From the NCBI RefSeq assembly GCF_000948985.2, contig NZ_CP059733.1:3162001-3226000 (forward strand): a stretch of DNA of 64,000 nt, written 5' to 3'. Position 1 is the first letter of the stretch; each line of letters starts with the position of its first letter. This document shows positions 25,804-33,119 of this stretch, in pieces. A program made the position numbers and the translations under genes. The notes below the pieces were generated by a model, which had not been told where the DNA came from, ran no database searches, and saw nothing but the letters and a program-made list of their open reading frames with translations. This DNA is from Thalassomonas viridans. GTDB lineage: Bacteria; Pseudomonadota; Gammaproteobacteria; Enterobacterales; Alteromonadaceae.

Positions 25804-27138
25804 CTATTCACTCGTGCCGGCTGCCGACGCCTTGACGGTAACGGTAAAGCCGCGTTTGCTGAACAGGTTTTTCAGGCGGTCCAACCCAGCCTGCTCGCTG
25901 GCAAAACCGGCCGATTTCCAGTGCTTGCGGATAACGCGGGCGCCGACATCGGCCATTTTTTGCGGATCGCCTTCGGTTTTCTCCAGCGACTTGCAGCTGA
26001 CAGCGCCCAGCCAGTGCATCAGCTTTTCGGCAGCGCTTTGCTCCTGCTTGCCCCAGGTGTGGATTTTAGGGCATTTTTCGGTGCGTTTTTTAAATTCCTC
26101 GAATTGCGCCATCAGCATCCATAATCTCAGCTCTTTGCTTTCACCGTCTTGGGTAGCGGTTTGCGTTGACTGGGCCAGGTGGATAAAGGCCGCCAAAATT
26201 TCCGAGGTCACCGCAGCCACCCGGAAGGCATTTTTGCCCCGGGTGATGGCATGAATGCCGGTGTCGTATACCAAAAGGCTGTCGCCGGTTACGGCAATAC
26301 CGACATTAAACAGCTGACGGTGATATTCCCCCGGCATGGCATTAAGCACGCGAATTAACCGCTTGCCGGTAAAGCCCGCGCCCAGGGTTAAGGTTTGCTT
26401 GTCCCAGGCGTTTACCGCTGCGGTGCCGCCTTCGCCTGCGGCAACTTTCCTGAATTTTTTCCATACTTTTTTGTCTTCGGCCGTGGGTTTGTCGAGCACG
26501 TCATCTATGGTGCGGCTTTCCAGCCAGGTGGTAAACTCTTCATTGGGCCGCTTGCCGCCGGTTTCATAAGCCTTATTGGAAGCGCTGCGAAAAGCATAGC
26601 CGCCTTTAGAGCGGTATAACAAAAACTCGCCCGAGGCGGTGGGCACCTGAAACCCGGCGCGGTTTGTGTCTATTTGCTGCTCGAACTCATCCTGCGCCTG
26701 TTGGGTAACCACCAGGTGATCTAATGTCGGCTCTTCCATTCCCGCCTTAGTTATGCTCACCGAAGGCTCAACCCTGGCTTTACCGCCTTTGGCCTTTTTC
26801 CCTTTGTTTCTACTCAATTTGCCGGTAAACAGGGGCAGACTGTGAAGCCAGCTTTGATTGCCGCCGAAGGTTAATAAGTCTGCTTTAGTGATCAAACGGG
26901 TGGGGCGGTAATCTTCGTGGTATTCGGAAGAGTTGCCGGTAAAGCGCTGAATGGCGGCACCGGGGCTGCTTTGCTGTGGTATTACATGTGCAGCAGGTTC
27001 GGTTATTGTTGGGGCAGGGTTTAAAATATTACGCAACTTTTGTTGGTTGGCGTAGGCAAAGGTCGGAGTGAATTTAGCCGGCTTAGTGATGGTAGGTGAC
27101 GGCCGTTTTGCCAAGCGCCCAGTTGCGTATAGCTGCAT
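25804..27138 (-). CDS. Unknown 444-aa protein, possibly lysozyme-like effector
   Basis: AAGGAG precedes the ATG at 27138. The N-terminal ~120 residues are low-complexity, Pro/Thr/Lys-rich and probably disordered (KRPSPTITKPAKFTPTF, then KLSRNKGKKAKGGKA), as seen in secretion-system cargo. A folded region begins near residue 140. The segment AAGEGGTAAVNAWDKQTLTL, with Glu236 and Trp245-Asp246, resembles the catalytic Glu region of lysozyme-like muramidases. I treat this as a weak pattern match only. No signal peptide is present. It is the last gene of a minus-strand run with a lipase-like toxin (29058-30239) and two putative immunity genes, about 100 bp after the second immunity gene. It could be a second effector. 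Confidence 0.55.
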   Translation of the reverse strand: MQLYATGRLAKRPSPTITKPAKFTPTFAYANQQKLRNILNPAPTITEPAAHVIPQQSSPGAAIQRFTGNSSEYHEDYRPTRLITKADLLTFGGNQSWLHSLPLFTGKLSRNKGKKAKGGKARVEPSVSITKAGMEEPTLDHLVVTQQAQDEFEQQIDTNRAGFQVPTASGEFLLYRSKGGYAFRSASNKAYETGGKRPNEEFTTWLESRTIDDVLDKPTAEDKKVWKKFRKVAAGEGGTAAVNAWDKQTLTLGAGFTGKRLIRVLNAMPGEYHRQLFNVGIAVTGDSLLVYDTGIHAITRGKNAFRVAAVTSEILAAFIHLAQSTQTATQDGESKELRLWMLMAQFEEFKKRTEKCPKIHTWGKQEQSAAEKLMHWLGAVSCKSLEKTEGDPQKMADVGARVIRKHWKSAGFASEQAGLDRLKNLFSKRGFTVTVKASAAGTSE

Positions 27139-27234
27139 ACCTGCTCCTTATTATTTTGCTAAGTTTTAGCTTATAGCCAGTATAGTGCAGCCTGTTTGAC
27201 GTGGTTAAATATTGTGATGGCGCAGGGAATTGAT

Positions 27235-28083
27235 TTATTGGGCCTGGGTAGTGCTTGCTTCGAGTAAATTCCCGGTCGTAGCAGATGTTTTTTCAACCTG
27301 AGTTAATGTGATGCTGTTCATGATTTGCAGCTGCGAGGCAAGCGCATGGTCACGCCATTTTTTATGTTTGTCGCTTAAATCTACCCTGTGATTAAAAAGA
27401 CAGACCAAATAGTGTCGTTCATCAAGTGGTAGGCAGTAATAATCTTTTCTACTTCGATGGTTTGCCCTGACTTCCTGGTAGAAGACCCAGTCTGTATTGT
27501 TAAAGTTTATTATTTTGGCCGGCGGAATCGGGGGTTGACCTCTATTTTCGATCCAACCCTTAATTTCTTGTGCAAAGCGATCTTCACTAAAAGGAGTTGC
27601 CCGGGCCGCTGATTGTTTTTCAACGTCTTTTTTAATTTTTGTATTAATTCCTGAACCTATGGTTTCGTCAATTTCACCATTATGGAAATTGTCATATTCA
27701 TCAATAACAAAGCGAGCAAGTGCTTCCCGGTTAAAAGGATTAATGTTAGCGGTTGCTGGCAGGCGTTTTATCCATAATGAACAAGCTAACATGCCATATT
27801 CAGAGCTGGGGAAAAAGCAAATAACCGGTAAATACATCCAAAGTTTGGTATTGATATGTACCCAGCTATTGTGGTGCTCTTGTTTTTTATGAGTGTTAAA
27901 CCAGTTCTCGGATTTATAAGGGAAATTAACGGGCCGGGGAGGATTTTCAGTGACAATATTTGTTTGCGGCAGGCTGATGCTGAGCTGCTGGTCTTCCAGT
28001 ATAAAGTGCAGTGTGTGCTGACGGTTGAAGTCAGGACCGCCGACAAAACCGCGCAAATATCCCTTAAGTAGCTGTATTATCAT
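27235..28083 (-). CDS. Putative immunity protein, copy 2 of tandem pair (282 aa)
   Basis: A 282-aa soluble-looking protein with no signal peptide, paralogous to 28198-29046 over its whole length. Shared blocks include QLLKGYxRGFxGGPDF near the start, NSWVHINT, ATANI, RFVIDEYDNFHNGEID, RKDYYCLPLDE and HKKWRDHALASQLQIMNSIT near the end. It lies in a run behind a lipase-like toxin gene (29058-30239) and is separated from its sister by about 115 bp. Tandem copies of a diverging gene directly behind a toxin are typical of immunity loci. Divergence is strongest in the middle (about 160-200), which could mark the toxin-contact surface. No named family is recognised; the immunity role is inferred from context. 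Confidence 0.65.
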   Translation of the reverse strand: MIIQLLKGYLRGFVGGPDFNRQHTLHFILEDQQLSISLPQTNIVTENPPRPVNFPYKSENWFNTHKKQEHHNSWVHINTKLWMYLPVICFFPSSEYGMLACSLWIKRLPATANINPFNREALARFVIDEYDNFHNGEIDETIGSGINTKIKKDVEKQSAARATPFSEDRFAQEIKGWIENRGQPPIPPAKIINFNNTDWVFYQEVRANHRSRKDYYCLPLDERHYLVCLFNHRVDLSDKHKKWRDHALASQLQIMNSITLTQVEKTSATTGNLLEASTTQAQ

Positions 28084-28197
28084 AAATTTTGGCTCTATTG
28101 TATTTATCTATATACTTTGCCAAGTTTTAGTTTATAGCCAGTATAGTGCAGCCTGCTTAATGTAATTCAATATTGTCTGGTGACACAGGAGATTGAA

Positions 28198-29046
28198 TTA
28201 TTGGGCCTGGGTAGCGTTTGATTCAAGTAAATTTCCGCTAGTAGCAGATGTTTTTTCAACCGGAGTTAAGGTGATGCTGTTCATGATTTGCAGCTGCGAG
28301 GCAAGCGCATGATCACGCCATTTTTTGTGTTTGTTGCTTAAACTTACCCTGTGATTAAAACGACAAACCAAATAATGCTGTTCGTCAAGCGGTAGGCAGT
28401 AATAATCTTTTCTGCTCAGGCTATTGGTTCGGACTTCCTGATAAAACACCCATTGAATATTGTTAAAGCTTACTATTCTGGCCGGTGGGATAGGCGGGTG
28501 ACCGCGGCTCGCGATATCCATATTGAGATACTTGATAAAGTCGTCACCGGTAAAGGGAGATGCCATAGCAGCGGATTGTTTCTCAAAATCTTTTTTGATC
28601 TGCGTGTTTATGCCTGCCCCCAGGCTTTCATCGATCTCGCCATTATGAAAATTGTCATATTCATCAATGACAAAACGGGCAAGTTCTTCCCGATTATAAG
28701 GGGTAATGTTAGCTGTAGCTGGTATGCGCTTTACCCATAATGAACAACTTAACATGCCATACTCGGAGCCGGGAGAAAAGGAAATAACCGGTAAATACAT
28801 CCAAAGCATTGTATTGATATGGACCCAGCTATTGTGTTGTTGTTGTTTTTTATGTGAATCAAACCAGTCTTTTGATTTATAAGGAAAATTAACAGGACGA
28901 GGAGGTTCTACACTGACAACATTTGTCTGTGGCAGGTTGATACTAAGCTGCTGGTCTTCCAATATAAAGTGCAACGTGTGTTGGTTATTAAAGTCAGGGC
29001 CGCCAATGAAACCGCGCCAATATCCCTTAAGTAGTTGTATCATCAT
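28198..29046 (-). CDS. Putative immunity protein, copy 1 of tandem pair (282 aa)
   Basis: It starts at the double ATG 29046 and lies only 11 bp after the lipase-like toxin stop, so the two are almost certainly co-transcribed. Length (282 aa) equals that of the downstream sister and the same blocks are conserved. It differs in a middle segment (DDFIKYLNMDIASRGHPPIP against a different stretch in the sister). No signal peptide or transmembrane segment is seen, so a cytoplasmic site of action is implied, or inhibition before export. Because it is closest to the toxin, it is the better candidate for the cognate immunity protein. Family unknown. Confidence 0.65.
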   Translation of the reverse strand: MMIQLLKGYWRGFIGGPDFNNQHTLHFILEDQQLSINLPQTNVVSVEPPRPVNFPYKSKDWFDSHKKQQQHNSWVHINTMLWMYLPVISFSPGSEYGMLSCSLWVKRIPATANITPYNREELARFVIDEYDNFHNGEIDESLGAGINTQIKKDFEKQSAAMASPFTGDDFIKYLNMDIASRGHPPIPPARIVSFNNIQWVFYQEVRTNSLSRKDYYCLPLDEQHYLVCRFNHRVSLSNKHKKWRDHALASQLQIMNSITLTPVEKTSATSGNLLESNATQAQ

Positions 29047-29057
29047 AAACTTTGGCT

Positions 29058-30239
29058 CTATTGTATTTTATCTATATATTTTTGTACTCGGGCGGCATTT
29101 TTATAGTCGCCTAGCATAGTCAGTTGTTTATGATATGTTCTTAATCCTAAGAAAGGCAGGGTATGCGGGCTGCCGCCAATACTGCCGTTGATGACTAATC
29201 CGCTGAACTTTAAACAGCGTACTAAGCTGCTGGGAGATAAATCGTTGCCACCGGCAATATTTGGGACGAAATCAAAAGGGTTATTTCTGGGCTGATGTAT
29301 CTTAACCCCCAGGTTGTGAGCAATACGGGTTAGTCTATTAATATTTGCACCGCTGCCGTGAACTGCCAACTGCTGTCCTTGTAACACATCGCCGTAATGA
29401 AGACGATAATGCTCTAATGCAGCACAAAAAACAATGACTCCCTGGCTATGAGCTACCCATTTTGTTGCTTTACCTTGTCGATGACGCTGGGCAAGTACAG
29501 CGGCCAAATGCTGTGCATTGTGCGATTTAGTTCCTTGGCGCTTATCAAAAGCGCATTCAATGACATCAAGCCCTGTATTGTCGGAGGGGTTATGAAATAA
29601 GGTATAGGCTTTAATTGTATCGGTTTGATAGGCAGCGTCGGCATGAGTGCCCATAAGCCAGGCTGCATCATTTAAATTATTTTTCATGCCATTGACCGCG
29701 GCGTGTTCGGTACGAATTTGTGTTGTCGGCGTTGGGGTTTTCCATGCTCCTGGCAGCTCATCAATCTCAGCTTGTGATTTTGCTCCATCGTAGGTCGGGC
29801 CATTCTCAACTCTGTCTACTTGATATAGCATGGTTCGCTCGGCGGAATTCGTAGATTGGCTTCCTTTTAACTGAAAATCAAAGAGAACATCAGTTATAAC
29901 GACTTTGTTATCTGTCGTTGTTTTATACACGATGAGGTAGTGATATTGTCTAAATGGATATTTAGTTCGGTATATGCGATTAAATGGATTTAAGCTGTGT
30001 TTGACTGATGACGTGGTACTGGGGTTGGCACTGATAAAGACTATTTCCTTAAGCACTTCATACTGGTCGTAGTCGTTTAAACTCGACAACATAGCAAGAG
30101 CTTGCTGGGTAAATTGGGTTTTATGATAGGGGTAGTCGTTAGGCAGCTTTAGCCCATAATCTGTGGCGCTTTGGCGGTCGAGAGCAATAGTGGCAAAGGC
30201 GTCTTTTTCTGAAATACATCCTGTATTGAGCCAAGTCAT
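29058..30239 (-). CDS. Polymorphic-toxin-type alpha/beta hydrolase (putative lipase effector)
   Basis: I choose ATG 30239, with AGGGA about 8 nt upstream, over ATG 30248. The C-terminal ~200 residues carry a lipase-like module: YTLFHNPSDNTGLD (about 200), VAHSQGVIVF with nucleophile Ser near 265, VHGSGANINRL, and NNPFDFVPNIAGGND near 320. This order (HNP segment, then AHSQG, then NPxDxVPNxxGGN) is familiar from C-terminal toxin modules of contact-dependent and polymorphic toxins. The N-terminal ~160 residues are unrecognised. No PAAR, Rhs, VgrG or TPS domain is attached or nearby, so the export route is unknown. Two tandem putative immunity genes follow directly. A phospholipase activity against a rival's membrane is the inferred role. 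Confidence 0.7.
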   Translation of the reverse strand: MTWLNTGCISEKDAFATIALDRQSATDYGLKLPNDYPYHKTQFTQQALAMLSSLNDYDQYEVLKEIVFISANPSTTSSVKHSLNPFNRIYRTKYPFRQYHYLIVYKTTTDNKVVITDVLFDFQLKGSQSTNSAERTMLYQVDRVENGPTYDGAKSQAEIDELPGAWKTPTPTTQIRTEHAAVNGMKNNLNDAAWLMGTHADAAYQTDTIKAYTLFHNPSDNTGLDVIECAFDKRQGTKSHNAQHLAAVLAQRHRQGKATKWVAHSQGVIVFCAALEHYRLHYGDVLQGQQLAVHGSGANINRLTRIAHNLGVKIHQPRNNPFDFVPNIAGGNDLSPSSLVRCLKFSGLVINGSIGGSPHTLPFLGLRTYHKQLTMLGDYKNAARVQKYIDKIQ

Positions 30240-30487
30240 AGTAATCATCCCTGATTGCTGTTTTATCGAACAAGAAAATTCTAGACCATGACCTGCACTC
30301 TGTATACAGCCGCTTGAGTTAAAATGATTGCGGAAGAAGTGCGTAAGCTGCCACCGTAGTGCATTTGGTCACGCAATTATTTTTCTATGGACTTATTCCG
30401 TAAAGCTTTGTCACCCCAAATAAAAGGTATTAAGAACTTGATATGAAAATTTTAATAAAAACTGTATTAAAACACCGAGATTAACAA

Positions 30488-30820
30488 TCAAACCACATAC
30501 AAATGATAAATGAGCAAGGCGCCGGTTGAAGTATATATGAGGTAGGCAGCACTATTGATAGATAATTTAACTTTTAAATCTTTTACATGCAGGGCCAGAT
30601 AACAAACACAAATACCGGTCAGCATAATGGCAACGGCAAAAAAGCCATTGGTAAAAAAATCAAGCCAGGCATTATTCATTAAGGCCGAGTCAACCCCGTA
30701 TCTTTGCTCGCTTATTTCTTTGAATTGTGCGTTAGCAACATACAAGATAAGTGCAATAACCACAAAGGTAGCGGTTTGCAGCAGCAAGAGCACAAAATTA
30801 ATAAATTTCAGATATTTCAC
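30488..30820 (-). CDS. Small integral membrane protein (110 aa)
   Basis: Three hydrophobic segments are visible: residues 6-28 (FINFVLLLLQTATFVVIALILYV), about 56-75 (FFAVAIMLTGICVCYLAL) and about 88-108 (AAYLIYTSTGALLIYHLYV). There is no signal peptide or enzyme motif. It stands between the toxin run and the restriction island, on the minus strand, with gaps of about 250 bp before and 360 bp after. Composition is more AT-rich than the genes to the left. It may be accessory. No family recognised. Confidence 0.65.
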   Translation of the reverse strand: MKYLKFINFVLLLLQTATFVVIALILYVANAQFKEISEQRYGVDSALMNNAWLDFFTNGFFAVAIMLTGICVCYLALHVKDLKVKLSINSAAYLIYTSTGALLIYHLYVV

Positions 30821-31181
30821 TTATACGGCCTTCATGGTTTTTTACGAACCGGGTTGACCCTCTGATATTTATACAAAAACAACTGCCCGTTTGATTAACG
30901 TACAAGTTTAGTGACCATAAAGTGAAACTGCCAACTGTTGCAATTCTGCATCAGCCAGGGCATTGCGGTATTTATGAACAAAACCCGCCTTTATTCCTAC
31001 GTTAAAGACCAATAGCTTGATTTTAAGCAGTTTAACCCCCGAATTATTTGACAACGCTTGGCATCTGTTGCACTTTGTCGGCAATTGATTTTTAAGCTGC
31101 AAATGAAACACGGACGTAACCCTTCTTGATTACCTCGTTCGTTGATTTAAAGCTTGCTGATAACCATACGAAGTAGTAACC
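30821..31181. other. Intergenic region at the left end of the restriction island
   Basis: About 360 bp. It contains the 36-bp repeat at 31142-31177 immediately before the Mrr-like gene. A 67-codon minus-strand frame (30908-31111) exists but has no ribosome site or recognisable protein, so it is not called. Confidence 0.5.
31142..31177 (+). repeat. 36-bp dispersed repeat, copy 2
   Basis: Matches 7815-7850 at 33 of 36 positions. It ends 4 bp before the start codon of the Mrr-like gene. In copy 1 it leads into the 90-aa ORF, the C-terminal remnant of which reappears at 39692, at the other end of the restriction island. Confidence 0.75.
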
Positions 31182-32102
31182 ATGCAAATACCCAACTACC
31201 AAACCTATATGCGCTCGGTGCTTAAACATGTTGCCGACGGCGAAGAGCACCAGCTAAGCAAATTGATTAATACCATTTGTGATGATTTAGGGCTGACCCA
31301 GGAGCAACGCCACCAAAAAATGCCCAGCGGCAAGCAAACCGTGGTTTATGGCCGTATTGGCTGGGCTAAAACCTACCTGGCGCAAGCTGGCTTGTTAACC
31401 TTACCTAAACGGGGTTACTGTGTTATTACACAACGAGGGCTTGATGCCCTAAATAGTGACGTTGAAATCAACAACGATTATTTAAAGCAATTCCCGGAAT
31501 ATATTGCTTTTAAAGAACGTACCCACACCAATGTTGACGATAACAAACCCAGGCAACAGCACAGCAGTTTAGAAAACGAACAAACGCCTCATGAATTGCT
31601 GGAAAATACCTATAACACCATTAATTCTGCCTTAGCCAGTGATATACTCGATGCCATATTAAAAGCTTCGCCTGAGTTCTTCGAACGCCTGGTGGTAGAT
31701 TTAATGCTGGCCATGGGCTACGGCGGTACGCGCAAAGACGCCGGGCAAGCCACCCAATATACCCAGGACGGCGGTATCGACGGTATCATCAAGGAAGACA
31801 AGCTCGGCCTGGAAATGATTTACCTGCAGGCCAAGCGCTACAGCAATAAAACCGTCGGCAGACCTGAAATACAGGCGTTTGCCGGGGCGCTGGACATGCA
31901 CAGAGCGAAAAAAGGGGTCTTTATAACCACCTCAAGCTTTAGCAAAGAAGCGATTGAATATGTTTCGCTGATCGAGAAAAGGATCGTACTCATTAACGGC
32001 GAACAGCTAACCGAATTAATGCTCAGCCATGACCTCGGGGTAAGCACCAAGCAAGTGTACGAGCTTAAAGCGCTGGACAGTGATTACTTTATTGAAGATT
32101 AA
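31182..32102 (+). CDS. mrr: Mrr-like (type IV-type) restriction endonuclease
   Basis: The 306-aa protein has an N-terminal winged-helix Mrr_N domain (about 1-100; KLINTICDDLGLT, then GWAKTYLAQAGLL and RGYCVITQRGLDAL). A C-terminal Mrr catalytic domain of the PD-(D/E)xK fold follows (about 155-290). FFERLVVDLMLAMGYGG begins it. The acidic catalytic residue is Asp199 in DGGIDG, and YLQAKRY (Gln216, Lys218) gives the QxK form of the motif. GVFITTSSFSKEA follows. Mrr enzymes cut DNA carrying foreign methylation. It opens an island with a type I methylase, so the two must tolerate each other. The next gene starts 113 bp on. Confidence 0.88.
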   Translation: MQIPNYQTYMRSVLKHVADGEEHQLSKLINTICDDLGLTQEQRHQKMPSGKQTVVYGRIGWAKTYLAQAGLLTLPKRGYCVITQRGLDALNSDVEINNDYLKQFPEYIAFKERTHTNVDDNKPRQQHSSLENEQTPHELLENTYNTINSALASDILDAILKASPEFFERLVVDLMLAMGYGGTRKDAGQATQYTQDGGIDGIIKEDKLGLEMIYLQAKRYSNKTVGRPEIQAFAGALDMHRAKKGVFITTSSFSKEAIEYVSLIEKRIVLINGEQLTELMLSHDLGVSTKQVYELKALDSDYFIED

Positions 32103-32215
32103 AAAATTTATCACAATTGTTAACTTTTATGGAACTTAGTTGATATAAAAAGCAATGCCATGAGTCGAGCGTAGCTGTAAAGTGATCAATATGGGCTAGC
32201 AAAGGAAGGGCTGTT

Positions 32216-32950
32216 TTGAATCAAGATGACACCACCTTAGAACTACAGAAGCAAGAATATCCTGTTGAAGAGCTGAGAACGCCGCAAACCATTGGTTTAC
32301 CCGATGCTAGAAGTTTGGATTTGGGCACCGGTGAGTTTGAACAATGGTATGAACATGTCAGTCCTTTTACTTTGGACGAACGCGTACCGGAAAGTATCCG
32401 CATACAGTTTGATACTGCCAGAAATATTTACCTATATGCCTATCATGTTTATCGGTTTTACAACATAGCAGAGCATCAACTGTATACTGTACTGGAATTA
32501 GCCATACGTACCTGTATTGGTGAAAAAGTACTGGATAGGTATCTAAAAGCAAAACGAAAAGAGGCTAAAAAAACAAGGCGTAGTGTCAGGCGCGGTTTGA
32601 GCCTTTGTTTACATTATTTGGCCGAACATAAGTTGATAGTGAATGAAGATTTTCCCCGTTGGCATCATAATTACGAAGTTCAGAAAATGTACGCCTATCA
32701 AGTTAAAGTACATAAAATCATGGATGAACAAAACCTGGATGAATATCAATGGAATGAAGAAGAGTTTAATAATACTCAAGTCAATTTTGACTGGAACCTT
32801 GTTGAAGTATTGTGCGAAATAATGCCAAAGCAAAGAAATAATTACGCACATGGTTCTACTTCACTTTACAATAGCGTAGTTCGTAAGTTTGAGGACGTCT
32901 CCATTATTATAAATAAGATGTATGAGCGCATTGAAAATAAAGACAAGTAA
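32216..32950 (+). CDS. HEPN-like protein with R-x4-H motif in the restriction island
   Basis: The start is TTG 32216, preceded by AGGAAGGG; no ATG suits. The 244-aa protein is helical and soluble. Near the C-terminus PKQRNNYAHGS has Arg207 and His212 in an R-x4-H arrangement, the catalytic signature of HEPN ribonucleases (R-x4-6-H). The preceding helices (residues about 65-110, including YLYAYHVYRFYNIAEHQLYT and VLELAIRTCI) would suit the HEPN four-helix bundle. HEPN proteins commonly sit in defence islands and act in abortive infection or as toxins. It lies between mrr and hsdM, with its own ribosome site. A nuclease role is inferred; a non-catalytic HEPN scaffold is possible. Confidence 0.6.
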   Translation: MNQDDTTLELQKQEYPVEELRTPQTIGLPDARSLDLGTGEFEQWYEHVSPFTLDERVPESIRIQFDTARNIYLYAYHVYRFYNIAEHQLYTVLELAIRTCIGEKVLDRYLKAKRKEAKKTRRSVRRGLSLCLHYLAEHKLIVNEDFPRWHHNYEVQKMYAYQVKVHKIMDEQNLDEYQWNEEEFNNTQVNFDWNLVEVLCEIMPKQRNNYAHGSTSLYNSVVRKFEDVSIIINKMYERIENKDK

Positions 32951-33119
32951 GCACAAAAACAAAACTTTTAAAATAGAGTAAGCATACTCTGAAAATTAAC
33001 CGATAACCGTAAACGGCCTGATAAGGTTTACTTTATTGCAGATTACCGGTTAAGCGATTTTTAACAGCTATAGAGCTTTATCGGCTTTGTCGCTACCTAT
33101 TTACAGAGAAACAGCAGTA

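Larger units (their letters stand above)
27157..29083 (-). repeat. Tandem duplication (two ~963-bp units) containing the putative immunity genes
   Basis: Units of about 963 bp (roughly 27157-28118 and 28120-29083) match in coding and intergenic parts. For example, GTTTTAG followed by TATAGCCAGTATAGTGCAGCC appears after both stop codons, and TTTGGCTCTATTGTATTT ahead of both starts. Coding divergence is moderate, so the duplication is not very recent. Confidence 0.85.

Noticed and set aside
30298..30330. Possible third partial copy of the block leader (GTATACAG segment)
   Set aside because: Only a short palindromic core matches, and the surrounding bases do not.
30908..31111. 67-codon minus-strand frame upstream of the restriction island
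   Set aside because: No ribosome site, no recognisable protein pattern and location in a promoter region; probably chance.
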